This document shows, piece after piece, positions 21,062 through 29,159 of a stretch of 64,000 nucleotides of DNA. The DNA is from DATJBF01 sp035515475 (lineage in GTDB: Bacteria > Verrucomicrobiota > Verrucomicrobiia > Palsa-1439). The stretch's first letter is position 1, and each line of letters starts with the position of its first letter. A program made the translations under genes and the position numbers. The notes beneath the pieces were generated by a model. It worked only from the letters and a program-made list of their open reading frames with translations. It did no database searches and was not told the origin of the DNA. The stretch spans positions 28,631-92,630 of the forward strand of contig DATJBF010000070.1 of the NCBI GenBank assembly GCA_035515475.1. The letters run 5' to 3'.

Positions 21062-21999
21062 GGCAATTGCTCCACGGTTGCGGCCGCCCAGAGCGGGACC
21101 AGAAGTTCGTGATGGCCGATGATGTAGTAGCCTTGTCCACCCTTGTGGGTTGGACGGCGCACGACGTTTTCCATCGGGCGATAGTGGCGTACCATGTCGA
21201 AGGTGACGGTCGTAAAGTTCTCGACTTTGTGGCCCAGGTTGCGGGCAATGGTCAGGGCCTTGAGGAACACTTCGGGCAGGATGACGGCCGAGCCGATGTT
21301 GAGTACGATGCCGCCCTCGAGTCGGGCGACGACCGCGGCGAATTTCTGGAAATCGAGATACGTGGCTTCCCCCAATACGCTGCCGTCGGTAGTCGGATGC
21401 TGGTGAATGATGTCCGTCCCAACGGCGATGTGGACGGTGACGGGAACGTCGCTCGCGATGCCCTGATGGAGGATGCTCAGTTCGCGGTTCCGAAACTGGC
21501 CCGAGACGATCGCCTCGCCGAGCGCGCGGCCCGCGCCGATCCCCTGTGTCACACCGGCAGCCAGCGCCTGGTTCATCAGTCGCCCGGTCTCGTCAATCAT
21601 GCCGAAGCTGCCGTCGTCGAGTCCGCGTTGAACGTCTTCGCTGGTCTCGCCGATGTAGGCCAGTTCGAAGTCGTGGATCGCGCCCGCGCCGTTGAATGCG
21701 ACCGCGCTGACGACGCCGCGTTTGATCAGGTCGACGAAAACTGGATTGAGACCACACTTGATGGTGTGGGCGCCCATCATGACCACGACGGGCCTGTGGT
21801 TGCGCACCGCCGCCACGGTGCCGCCGACGACCGCGCGGAAATCGTTGCCGACGAGAAGGCGCGGCAACGAATCGACAAACTGCGCAAAACTGCCGCGGGC
21901 GCTCCACGCGCGGGCCAACTCGTTCAGATGCACCTTGTTGGGGCGCTCGCGAATGGGGTAGGTGTGGACACGGCTGAAATCGAGCGGGGGAAACTCCAT
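21058..21999 (-). CDS. Deoxyhypusine-synthase-like protein
   Basis: The 313-residue protein resembles the deoxyhypusine/homospermidine synthase fold family: MGAHTIKCGLNPVFVDLIKRG, AVAFNGAGAIHDFELAY, GMIDETGRLMN and a conserved C-terminal HKGGQGYYIIGHHELLVPLW. True deoxyhypusine synthase modifies eIF5A, which bacteria lack, so the substrate here is unknown. I use ATG 21999, one base after the DUF3108 stop; the 45-residue extension upstream is low-complexity and overlaps that gene. The ATGA overlap with the heptose-kinase gene links it to sugar or envelope metabolism. Confidence 0.78.
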   Translation of the reverse strand: MEFPPLDFSRVHTYPIRERPNKVHLNELARAWSARGSFAQFVDSLPRLLVGNDFRAVVGGTVAAVRNHRPVVVMMGAHTIKCGLNPVFVDLIKRGVVSAVAFNGAGAIHDFELAYIGETSEDVQRGLDDGSFGMIDETGRLMNQALAAGVTQGIGAGRALGEAIVSGQFRNRELSILHQGIASDVPVTVHIAVGTDIIHQHPTTDGSVLGEATYLDFQKFAAVVARLEGGIVLNIGSAVILPEVFLKALTIARNLGHKVENFTTVTFDMVRHYRPMENVVRRPTHKGGQGYYIIGHHELLVPLWAAATVEQLP

Positions 22000-22000
22000 G

Positions 22001-22843
22001 TCAGCGTCCCGATGCGAGGGGCCCGCCGCGCGACGACGCCGATGTGGTCGCAGTCGCACCGGCAGGTCCGTTTGTCGTTGCCGATGAAGGGGTGGTCGAA
22101 GCGACGCTGTAGAGGACCAGCTTGGCGTTGCCAAATCGCAACTCCGAGTTGACGAGCAATGGCAAGCGACGCTCGTCGTCGCTCACCCAAAACCACAACC
22201 TTCCGTTGTTGGCCGCGACGATTTTCAGGGTCGGATTCGGCTCGATGCGCAAGGCCTCGACGTCTCCAACGGGCCGCAGCCAGATCTCCTTGCGCTCATC
22301 GGGGCGAATGGTGACGACGTAGTTCGTATCGCTGGCGTTGAGCACGAACGTTTGCTCGGCATCGAGCATCAGCTTTTGGGCACGCACGAAGTACACCGAC
22401 GAAACAACGTCCTGAACGGGCTGTTCGAGCGGGACACGCTTCTTCCGTCCCCACTTGTTCTTCGTGATCGCTTCCATGTGTTCATAATCATACCGCGTCT
22501 CATCATTCGTGACGTGCTTGCCCTCACTGCGGTGCTGTCGGTACCGGCGCGTGAACAACTCCCGACAATCCAGCCAGCTTTCCGCGGTGCTGTCCACCGG
22601 GAACAACCATTCCGCCAACCCGCTGGTCTTGGCCTTCGCAATCAGGTGATAGCAATCGTGGTCGTCCACCTTCTCGACGTCGGCCACCTCCAACGACGCC
22701 CGTCCCACCACGAACGGCCCCCAGAAGATCTGGTAGGTCAACTTTTCCCCGACCCGAAACGGCACGAGCGGGCCAATCCGGGCCGACGCCGCGCCCGACG
22801 ACGCCAGAAGCAGCCCGAGAATTGCCATGGTTGTCTTCACCAT
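22001..22843 (-). CDS. DUF3108 family exported protein
   Basis: A 280-residue protein with a signal peptide (MVKTTMAILGLLLASSGAASA) and the DUF3108 core: PFRVGEKLTYQIFWG, VGRASLEV, STAESWLDC and WGRKKRVPL. Members are periplasmic beta-rich proteins with no known activity. The last 30 residues are low-complexity Thr/Ser/Ala/Gly. It is the first gene of the operon with the deoxyhypusine-synthase-like and sugar-kinase genes, which hints at envelope function. Confidence 0.8.
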   Translation of the reverse strand: MVKTTMAILGLLLASSGAASARIGPLVPFRVGEKLTYQIFWGPFVVGRASLEVADVEKVDDHDCYHLIAKAKTSGLAEWLFPVDSTAESWLDCRELFTRRYRQHRSEGKHVTNDETRYDYEHMEAITKNKWGRKKRVPLEQPVQDVVSSVYFVRAQKLMLDAEQTFVLNASDTNYVVTIRPDERKEIWLRPVGDVEALRIEPNPTLKIVAANNGRLWFWVSDDERRLPLLVNSELRFGNAKLVLYSVASTTPSSATTNGPAGATATTSASSRGGPLASGR

Positions 22844-22950
22844 CCTTAGCCGCTGCGGAGTATAGAAACGCGCTTCTCAGGTTACAACGAAAAAGCCTGT
22901 CGTCCGACCGCCATTGTGCGCCCGTCTCCCGACCGCGCACAACCGGGCGG

Positions 22951-23334
22951 TCACCTCCGGCAACACACCTCCAACTTGTTGCCCTCCGGGTCTTCGAAAA
23001 ACACCGCGTAATAATCCGGCTCCTCGTACACTTCCGGCCCCTCGATGTTCTTCGCGCCGGCTTTCCGGGCGACTCCGGCGATGCGATCGACTTCCGCGCG
23101 GGTCTCCGCCCAGAACGCGATGCGCGTTCCGTTCGGCGTGTGGTCCGGATCGTGCGTGAACCCGAAGAATTCGGCCGGCCTGCCGTCCTTGCGCGGCGCT
23201 TCGTAGCTCACCCAATCCGTGATTTTCTGGTCGACCGTGAACCCCAGGGCATTCAGCACCGGCACATAAAACTTCTTCGCCCGCGCCACATCCTTTACCC
23301 GCAAATCAATGTGATCGAACAGGCGGGATTTCAT
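22951..23334 (-). CDS. VOC (glyoxalase/dioxygenase-fold) family protein
   Basis: The 127-residue protein has two beta-alpha-beta-beta-beta modules. It begins with FDHIDLRVKDVARAKKFYVPVLNALGF and ends with YYAVFFEDPEGNKLEVCCR. The His in DHIDLRV and the Glu in KLEV are at positions that usually bind a divalent metal. The substrate cannot be predicted; close relatives are annotated as lyases or resistance proteins. It appears to be a lone gene. Confidence 0.85.
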   Translation of the reverse strand: MKSRLFDHIDLRVKDVARAKKFYVPVLNALGFTVDQKITDWVSYEAPRKDGRPAEFFGFTHDPDHTPNGTRIAFWAETRAEVDRIAGVARKAGAKNIEGPEVYEEPDYYAVFFEDPEGNKLEVCCRR

Positions 23335-23382
23335 GGCGCCACCTGATAGGCCGGCCTCTCGTTATTCACAAGATTCTTATCC

Positions 23383-24678
23383 TTACGCTTTGAAATCGAT
23401 CACTTCCTTCTTCCATCCTTTCGGACAGAGTACGGTTTCGCCAGGGGTCGTGCGGGCGACAATCTGGCCGCGGCGAATGACGAGCAGGCGCGGGGCGATG
23501 CGACGGAGGGCGTCGCATTCGGTCTCGGCGTCCAGCAGCACGAGGTCGGCGGGGTTGCCCAGCGCAATGCCATAGTCTCTTGCCGTCGCGCCGAATGCTT
23601 TCGCGGGATTCTTGGTGATCATGTCCCAGACTAGCGGGAGTTCGCTGGCGCCGCTCATTTGGCCGTAGTGAATCCAGACAAACGCGACCTGGACCGGATC
23701 GCCGACGCCGAGCGGATACCACGGGTCCATGATCGAATCGTGGCCGATGCCGACGTTGACGCCGGCGGCCAGCAATTCCTTGACGCGCGTGTGTCCGCGC
23801 CGTTTCGGATACGTATCGAACCGGCCTTGCAGGACGGAGTTGTCGCATGGATTGGTGACAATGTGCAGGGCCGCGCGTTTGATGAGGCGGATGAGTTTGA
23901 ACGCGTACGCGTTATCCACGCTGTGCATTGAGGTGGTGTGACTGGCGGTCACGCGACCGCGGAGACCCCGCCTGATCGTCTCGGCAGCGAGGACTTCGGT
24001 GAAACGCGAATTCGGGTCGTCGGTCTCGTCGATGTGCAGATCCAGCGGCTTGTGAAATCGTTGGGCGAGGTCGCAGGCAAATTCCACGTCCGCCACGCCG
24101 TCGTCGCGGGTCATCTCATGATGCGGGATGCCGCCGACGAGGTCGCAGCCGAGTTCCAGCGCGCGTTCCATGAGGGTTTCGCCGTTCGGGAACGCATAGA
24201 TGCCGTCCTGCGGGAAGGCCACGAGCTGGACATCCACCAGCCCGGCAAAATCCTTCTTCACTTCCAGCAGGGCTTTGACGGCGGTAAGTTCGGGGTCGCA
24301 GACGTCCACATGACTGCGGATGCGCGTGACGCCATGGGCCAATTCCCATTTGACGGCGAGCGTGGCGCGGCGTTTCACGTCGTCGGCCGTGAGCGCCTTC
24401 TTGCGGTCGGTCCAAATCTCGATGCCTTCGATGAGTGTGCCGCTTTGGTTGAAGCGGGGCTGACCAACCGTCAGCACGGCGTCGAGGTGGACGTGGATAT
24501 CGGTGAACGGTGGGGAGACGAGCTTGCCGGAGCAATCGATGACTTGCCGGCCACGGTGAGACGGGCCGCGCGCCCGTTTGCCTGTCGGTGCGATGGAGGC
24601 GACGACGCCGTTGTTGACGGCAATGTCGACGGGCTTGTCGTGGTCGCGCACGCGCGCATTGCGTAGGATCAGGTCCAT
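23383..24678 (-). CDS. codA: Cytosine deaminase (CodA-type amidohydrolase)
   Basis: CodA converts cytosine to uracil for pyrimidine salvage. The 431-residue chain follows E. coli CodA along its length: FTDIHVHLDAVLTVGQP with the HxH metal pair, IRSHVDVCD, VAFPQDGI, HIDETDD with the catalytic Glu, ASHTTSMHS, LQGRFDTYPKRRG and GHDSIMDPWYPLG. In E. coli that last motif reads GHDDVFDPWYPLG; here the residue after the metal-binding Asp (D314 in E. coli) is Ser, a substrate-pocket position. Related activities such as isoguanine deamination therefore remain possible. No cytosine permease gene is adjacent. Confidence 0.85.
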   Translation of the reverse strand: MDLILRNARVRDHDKPVDIAVNNGVVASIAPTGKRARGPSHRGRQVIDCSGKLVSPPFTDIHVHLDAVLTVGQPRFNQSGTLIEGIEIWTDRKKALTADDVKRRATLAVKWELAHGVTRIRSHVDVCDPELTAVKALLEVKKDFAGLVDVQLVAFPQDGIYAFPNGETLMERALELGCDLVGGIPHHEMTRDDGVADVEFACDLAQRFHKPLDLHIDETDDPNSRFTEVLAAETIRRGLRGRVTASHTTSMHSVDNAYAFKLIRLIKRAALHIVTNPCDNSVLQGRFDTYPKRRGHTRVKELLAAGVNVGIGHDSIMDPWYPLGVGDPVQVAFVWIHYGQMSGASELPLVWDMITKNPAKAFGATARDYGIALGNPADLVLLDAETECDALRRIAPRLLVIRRGQIVARTTPGETVLCPKGWKKEVIDFKA

Positions 24679-24743
24679 GGAGCGCTTCCGCTGGAGCCAT
24701 TGTAACCCGCGGTTTGCCGGGCGGAAGCCAATTTTAAAAAGCG

Positions 24744-24772
24744 TTGACGGTGGTGGGCGATGGTGTTATCAC
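24744..24772 (+). promoter_or_regulatory. Candidate sigma-70-type promoter of the LysM lipoprotein gene
   Basis: TTGACG (24744-24749), 17-bp spacer, TATCAC (24767-24772). A strong ribosome-binding site (AAGGAGGAGG near 24785) follows, before ATG 24807. Found by eye. Confidence 0.4.
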
Positions 24773-24806
24773 CGAAGCAAATGCAAGGAGGAGGCCGTCT
24801 GCAATT

Positions 24807-25346
24807 ATGAAGAGTCTGGCAAGATTTTCTCTGTCGTTGGTCGAGGTGGCCTGTGCCGCGTTGTTGCTCAACGGCTGCGCGACGGGGCCGAAGCGACTCC
24901 AGCCTGTCAATGAGGAACAAAAGAGCGAATTCCTCAAGGGTATGGAGGTGGTGGAGAAGCCCGAGTTGGAGCCTGAGTGGGCCGACTTCGTGAAGGAGCA
25001 CTATCCGAACTGGCGGCGGCACTACTGGGTAGATCGCGGTCAGTGGGGCAACCGTGGGTACATCGTTGGTCGTCCGTCCGCCGAGGCCGAGCCGGTCGTC
25101 GAAGCACAGATCACGCCGCTGCCACCAGCCGCGCCGGCGATCGTCGAATCCGAACCGCCCAAAGTCGAGACGCCCGAGAAACCGACCAGGTACGTGGTTA
25201 AGAGAGGCGATTCGCTGTGGAGGATTGCGGGAAAGGTCTACCACAATCCACTGAAATGGCCCCGGATCTATCGCGCCAACAAAGACAAGATCACAAATCC
25301 GAACAAGATTTACCCCAATCAGGTTCTGGTTATACCGCAGGATTAG
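24807..25346 (+). CDS. LysM-domain lipoprotein
   Basis: A 179-residue protein. A lipoprotein signal (hydrophobic stretch ending LLLNGC) places the mature N-terminal Cys at about residue 23. After a Pro/Glu-rich linker, the C-terminal 50 residues form one LysM domain (YVVKRGDSLWRIAGKVYHNP...NKIYPNQVLVIP), which binds peptidoglycan. It probably tethers a membrane to the cell wall; no catalytic domain is present. ATG 24807 is chosen because the signal peptide and the ribosome-binding site fit it. Confidence 0.87.
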   Translation: MKSLARFSLSLVEVACAALLLNGCATGPKRLQPVNEEQKSEFLKGMEVVEKPELEPEWADFVKEHYPNWRRHYWVDRGQWGNRGYIVGRPSAEAEPVVEAQITPLPPAAPAIVESEPPKVETPEKPTRYVVKRGDSLWRIAGKVYHNPLKWPRIYRANKDKITNPNKIYPNQVLVIPQD

Positions 25347-25366
25347 GGCGGCGTAGGGGGCTGGGA

Positions 25367-25395
25367 TTGCCAAGGGCGGGCATATGCAGTATGTT
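25367..25395 (+). promoter_or_regulatory. Candidate promoter of phoH-ybeY
   Basis: TTGCCA (25367-25372), 17-bp spacer, TATGTT (25390-25395), 35 bp upstream of the phoH ATG. Match quality is moderate and judged by eye. Confidence 0.35.
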
Positions 25396-25430
25396 TCTTT
25401 CGCGTGAGCGAAGGACTCTCTAGCTAATCC

Positions 25431-26441
25431 ATGGCGAGCGAGACACTGCATTTCGACAACGCGCGCCAAGCGCAAGCCCTGTACGCCAGCGAGGCCAAAA
25501 ACCTTCGCCTCATCGAAGACCTGCTGAATCTTAAGGTCACCGCTCGCGACGGCTGGATCAGCATGGAGGGGGCGCCCGGCGACATTGAGCGGGCCAAATC
25601 GCTGTTTCATGAGCTTCAGCAGGCCCTCTCTCGCGGCACAACCATTCGCCGGCAAGAGTTCAGCCGCGCCGTTAGCGCCGTCTCACGCGGTGAGCCGTTG
25701 CGGATGCAGGAACTTCATGAGGGACGCGTTGATGTTTCCACGCGCAAGCGGCCCATTGTTCCGAAAACGCAGGGGCAGAAACGCTACCTCGAAGCGATCC
25801 GTCAACACGACATCGTCATCGGAATCGGTCCGGCGGGAACGGGCAAGACGTATCTGGCCATGGCCATGGCAGTCAACGCCTTGCGCAGCGACCGGGTCGG
25901 GCGCATCATTCTATGCCGGCCCGCAGTCGAGGCGGGTGAGGCCCTCGGGTTCCTGCCCGGCACGCTCGAGGAGAAAGTCAGTCCGTACCTCCGGCCGCTC
26001 TATGACGCGCTCTACGATATGATGGATCCCGACGAAATCCAGCGCAACATGGAGCGCGGGGTTATCGAGATCGCGCCACTGGCCTACATGCGTGGCCGCA
26101 CGCTCAACAACGCGTTCGTCATTCTCGACGAAGCACAGAACGCCACCAGCGAGCAAATGCTGATGTTCCTGACGCGCATGGGATTTGATTCGAAGGTCGT
26201 CATCACGGGTGACATCACGCAGGTGGATCTGCCCGGCCACAAAACCTCGGGTTTGATCGAAGTGCAAGGCATTCTCAAGGAGATTCCGGGCTTGGAGATC
26301 ATTTACTTTAACGAGCACGACGTCGTCCGCCACGAGCTTGTCCAAAAAATCATCACTGCGTACGCAAAATTCAAAGAGGAGCGCGAACGCCGCCGCCAGG
26401 AAGCCGCCGCCAACGGGAACGGCAAGCCACCCGCCGCATGA
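25431..26441 (+). CDS. phoH: PhoH family ATPase (YbeZ-like)
   Basis: The 336-residue protein has an N-terminal KH-like region and the PhoH ATPase domain. Walker A is GIGPAGTGKTYLAMA (near residue 130) and Walker B is FVILDEAQNAT; GDITQVDLP follows. YbeZ-type PhoH proteins act with YbeY in rRNA processing and ribosome quality control, and ybeY follows immediately with an ATGA overlap. The C-terminus is a basic, Ala-rich tail (KEERERRRQEAAAN). Confidence 0.93.
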   Translation: MASETLHFDNARQAQALYASEAKNLRLIEDLLNLKVTARDGWISMEGAPGDIERAKSLFHELQQALSRGTTIRRQEFSRAVSAVSRGEPLRMQELHEGRVDVSTRKRPIVPKTQGQKRYLEAIRQHDIVIGIGPAGTGKTYLAMAMAVNALRSDRVGRIILCRPAVEAGEALGFLPGTLEEKVSPYLRPLYDALYDMMDPDEIQRNMERGVIEIAPLAYMRGRTLNNAFVILDEAQNATSEQMLMFLTRMGFDSKVVITGDITQVDLPGHKTSGLIEVQGILKEIPGLEIIYFNEHDVVRHELVQKIITAYAKFKEERERRRQEAAANGNGKPPAA

Positions 26442-26887
26442 CCGTCGAGGTTCGCAACCGCCGGTCCCGGAAACTAGCAGGTTTCCGGGTTGATACGCGT
26501 CTCCTCCAGGCGCTGGCCACCCAGGCTCTCGAACTTGCCGGCGCTTCTCCGAATTACAGCCTCAGCATCGTGTTGGCGGATGACCCGCAGATCGCCACTC
26601 TCAACGCTCGGTTCCATCACACTCAAGGCCCAACCGACATTCTGAGTTTCGACTACGGCGATGGTCAAGGTGAGCTGATCATCTCCTTAGACCGTGTCCG
26701 AGCCCAAGCCCGCCGCTTTCGCACGACGCCCGCACGCGAGCTGGCTCTCTATGTCAGCCATGGTGTCCTGCATCTCCACGGTTACGACGACGGCACAGTG
26801 CGCGCCCGTCGCCGCATGCGTGCTGCGGAATGCCGGATCATGAGGTCTTTGGCCTCCGGTATGCTGATACAAAACCTTGTACCCTAG
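26438..26887 (+). CDS. ybeY: Endoribonuclease / rRNA maturation factor YbeY with an altered metal motif
   Basis: YbeY is a zinc-dependent endoribonuclease involved in 16S rRNA 3' maturation. The 149-residue protein has the family features: VLADDPQIATLNARFH, PTDILSFDY, and the metal motif SHGVLHLHGYDD. The usual motif is HGxLHLxGYDH; here the third His is Asp (residue 118) while H108 and H112 remain, so zinc binding may differ. The next conserved stretch is also unusually basic (RARRRMRAAECRIM). The start overlaps the phoH stop (ATGA), so the two are cotranslated. Confidence 0.88.
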   Translation: MTVEVRNRRSRKLAGFRVDTRLLQALATQALELAGASPNYSLSIVLADDPQIATLNARFHHTQGPTDILSFDYGDGQGELIISLDRVRAQARRFRTTPARELALYVSHGVLHLHGYDDGTVRARRRMRAAECRIMRSLASGMLIQNLVP

Positions 26888-26931
26888 TGCGTTGCGAATG
26901 CAGTTGTGCCACGCACCTGGCCATTATTAGC

Positions 26932-26960
26932 TTGACCTTTTTTGGGTAGTGCGGTCCAAT
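26932..26960 (+). promoter_or_regulatory. Candidate promoter of the first EEP protein gene
   Basis: TTGACC (26932-26937), 17-bp spacer, TCCAAT (26955-26960), 30 bp before the gene. Judged by eye. Confidence 0.35.
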
Positions 26961-26989
26961 CCCTGCTTTAGCCGGAACATTCACGTTCG

Positions 26990-29044
26990 ATGTTCAAGAT
27001 GAGAAGAGCGATAGCGTGTTCGATTATTGGTTTGTTTGGTCTCTCCGGCCTGACTCCCGCCCCTGCCCAACAAGTCAAGGTGATGCAGTACAACATCGAG
27101 GGCAACCTCGGCAGTCTGTCCGGCAACAGTAGCGCAAGCGCCAAGGCGATCGCTCGGATTGTGAATTACAATCAGCCGGATATCATCACGTTTAACGAAT
27201 TGGCCCAGCAATCTCCCATCGCGAATACGGCAGCCGGGATGATCGATTGGGTAACCAATAACCTGACCTACTTCGGGAACAAGACCGGGGTAACCTTCTG
27301 GGTGGATATCGCCACCAACGGGGATGGAAGCGAGATCAACGGGTCCATCAGCCGTTACCCGATCTCCAACGCCAAGACCTACAGCGACGCCGGGGGCGGG
27401 TACGCCAATCTGCGCGGGATGGAGTCGTTTAAGGTCCAACTCAGCGGGACGAATGCACTGCAGATTTTCCACGTTCACCTCAAAGCCAGCAGCACCACAA
27501 CTTCTTGTCCCAGGAAACAGGCCGAGGCCGCGACCGATGCCACCAACATGGTCAATTGGGCTAGCACCAACGTGTTTCCTTACGTCTTCACCGGCGACTG
27601 CAACGAGTCGGAGGATCCGCGTGACACGAGCGAATGTACGATTACGAGCACCTATCACCCGATTACCACCCTCAAGCAGGTCGGCCATTTGGTTGAGTAC
27701 GAACCGACCACGCTCAGTGGCGATTGGGATACATGGAGCACGGGTGATCCCTCTCCCTACTCGAATATTCGCTTCGACCACGTCCTTCCGTCGACCAACC
27801 GCATCAGCACGACCTATAGCGCCACGGCCGCATGCATCGTGACCGGTTATGTATTCAGCACCATGGACTGGGCGGCGCACGGTCTGTACACCAACGCCAG
27901 TTCGCAGAATCTCGTCAATGACAGCCAGACGGCCTCCGACCACTATTGCGTCCAAGTGACTTATTGGTTTCCGACCAGTCTGACCAATTTCAATGTGACT
28001 CCGGCCACAACCTTCGCCAGCAGCGGGAATGTGGGAGGCCCATTCAGCCCGTCCAGTCAGCTCTACACCGTGACCAACAGCGACACCATTCCATTGTTTT
28101 GGAGTGTGACGAAGACTTCGAATTGGTTGACGGTCTCGCCGGTGGCGACGAACTTGGATATCGGCGCTCGCATTGCCACCAACGTCACCGCATCGATCAA
28201 CCCCGCGGCCAACTCGCTGTCCGCTGGCGTGTATGTCGACACGATTAACTTCAGCAACACCGTTACGGGCGTCACCTTCACCCGCAGCGTTACTCTCACA
28301 GTGGGCTCAATCTCTCCCGCAGCGCTCTCGGTCGTGCCTGCAGCCGGTGTCAACCTCTCCGGAGAACAAGGTGGACCGTTCGCGCCGGGATCGCGGGTGT
28401 ATTCGCTCACCAACACCGGCGGCAGCGCCTTGAGTTGGACGGCCGGCGTCAGCAATAACTGGCTCGGCGTTTCGGCGGCCGGCGGCTCGCTCGGTGCCGG
28501 TACCAGCACGAATGTCACGGTCAGCACGAACGCGAACATCAACGCATTGGTCGGGGGCCTGTACTCGAACCGCGTCAGCTTTGTCAACGCAACCAACGGG
28601 AACGGCACGACGAACTTCGTGTGGACGCTGCTGGTGCGCGACGGCATCAGCGACGATTGGCGGCAGCAATACTTTGGACACATCGAACCCGAGGCGTCCG
28701 ACCAAAGCCGGGCGCAGGACGATCCGGACGGAGACGGCTGCGACAACCTATGCGAGTTCCAAGCCGGCACAGATCCGACCGACGCCGCTTCGTACTTCCA
28801 TATCACTGCGGTCACTGCGCAGGGCAACAATGCCTTGCTGACCTGGGCCGCCGGACTAGGGCGGACTAACGTGGTACAAGCCAGCGCTGGCTTGCCGAGC
28901 GGTTCGTATTCGACCAACTTCAGCGACGTGAGCCCGTGGATCATTCTCCCGGCCGGCAGCGGACCCACCACGACCAACTACCTGCACGCCGGAGCAATGA
29001 CGAATTCTCCCGCTCTTTACTACCGCATCCGACTGCAACAGTAG
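26990..29044 (+). CDS. Secreted EEP-fold (DNase I-like) protein with BACON-like and Ca-binding C-terminal modules
   Basis: A 684-residue exported protein (signal peptide ending near PAPAQQ). Residues 28-330 form an endonuclease/exonuclease/phosphatase domain with intact active-site motifs: VMQYNIEG, FNEL, IFHVHLK, FTGDCNES and ASDHYCV. Two immunoglobulin-like, BACON-type repeats follow (each with an FSNT/SFVN core and a final VTLTV-type strand). A type-3 thrombospondin-like calcium loop (DDPDGDGCDNLCEFQAGTDPT) comes next, then the C-terminal module ending YYRIRLQ, common in secreted proteins of this group. Substrate could be nucleic acid or phospholipid. A close paralogue lies at 31403. ATG 26999 is an equally good start. 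Confidence 0.8.
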   Translation: MFKMRRAIACSIIGLFGLSGLTPAPAQQVKVMQYNIEGNLGSLSGNSSASAKAIARIVNYNQPDIITFNELAQQSPIANTAAGMIDWVTNNLTYFGNKTGVTFWVDIATNGDGSEINGSISRYPISNAKTYSDAGGGYANLRGMESFKVQLSGTNALQIFHVHLKASSTTTSCPRKQAEAATDATNMVNWASTNVFPYVFTGDCNESEDPRDTSECTITSTYHPITTLKQVGHLVEYEPTTLSGDWDTWSTGDPSPYSNIRFDHVLPSTNRISTTYSATAACIVTGYVFSTMDWAAHGLYTNASSQNLVNDSQTASDHYCVQVTYWFPTSLTNFNVTPATTFASSGNVGGPFSPSSQLYTVTNSDTIPLFWSVTKTSNWLTVSPVATNLDIGARIATNVTASINPAANSLSAGVYVDTINFSNTVTGVTFTRSVTLTVGSISPAALSVVPAAGVNLSGEQGGPFAPGSRVYSLTNTGGSALSWTAGVSNNWLGVSAAGGSLGAGTSTNVTVSTNANINALVGGLYSNRVSFVNATNGNGTTNFVWTLLVRDGISDDWRQQYFGHIEPEASDQSRAQDDPDGDGCDNLCEFQAGTDPTDAASYFHITAVTAQGNNALLTWAAGLGRTNVVQASAGLPSGSYSTNFSDVSPWIILPAGSGPTTTNYLHAGAMTNSPALYYRIRLQQ

Positions 29045-29055
29045 CGGCGTGCCCG

Positions 29056-29084
29056 TTGACGACACGGCGATGCCCGTTTACCAT
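29056..29084 (+). promoter_or_regulatory. Candidate promoter of the TPR membrane protein gene
   Basis: TTGACG (29056-29061), 17-bp spacer, TACCAT (29079-29084), 75 bp before the GTG start. Judged by eye. Confidence 0.35.
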
Positions 29085-29159
29085 GACGCTTTCGTGGACG
29101 AGGCGCGGTAGGATCTGTGGAATATCTACCTTCGACTCCTCGCCAGGACTGAGCCAATT

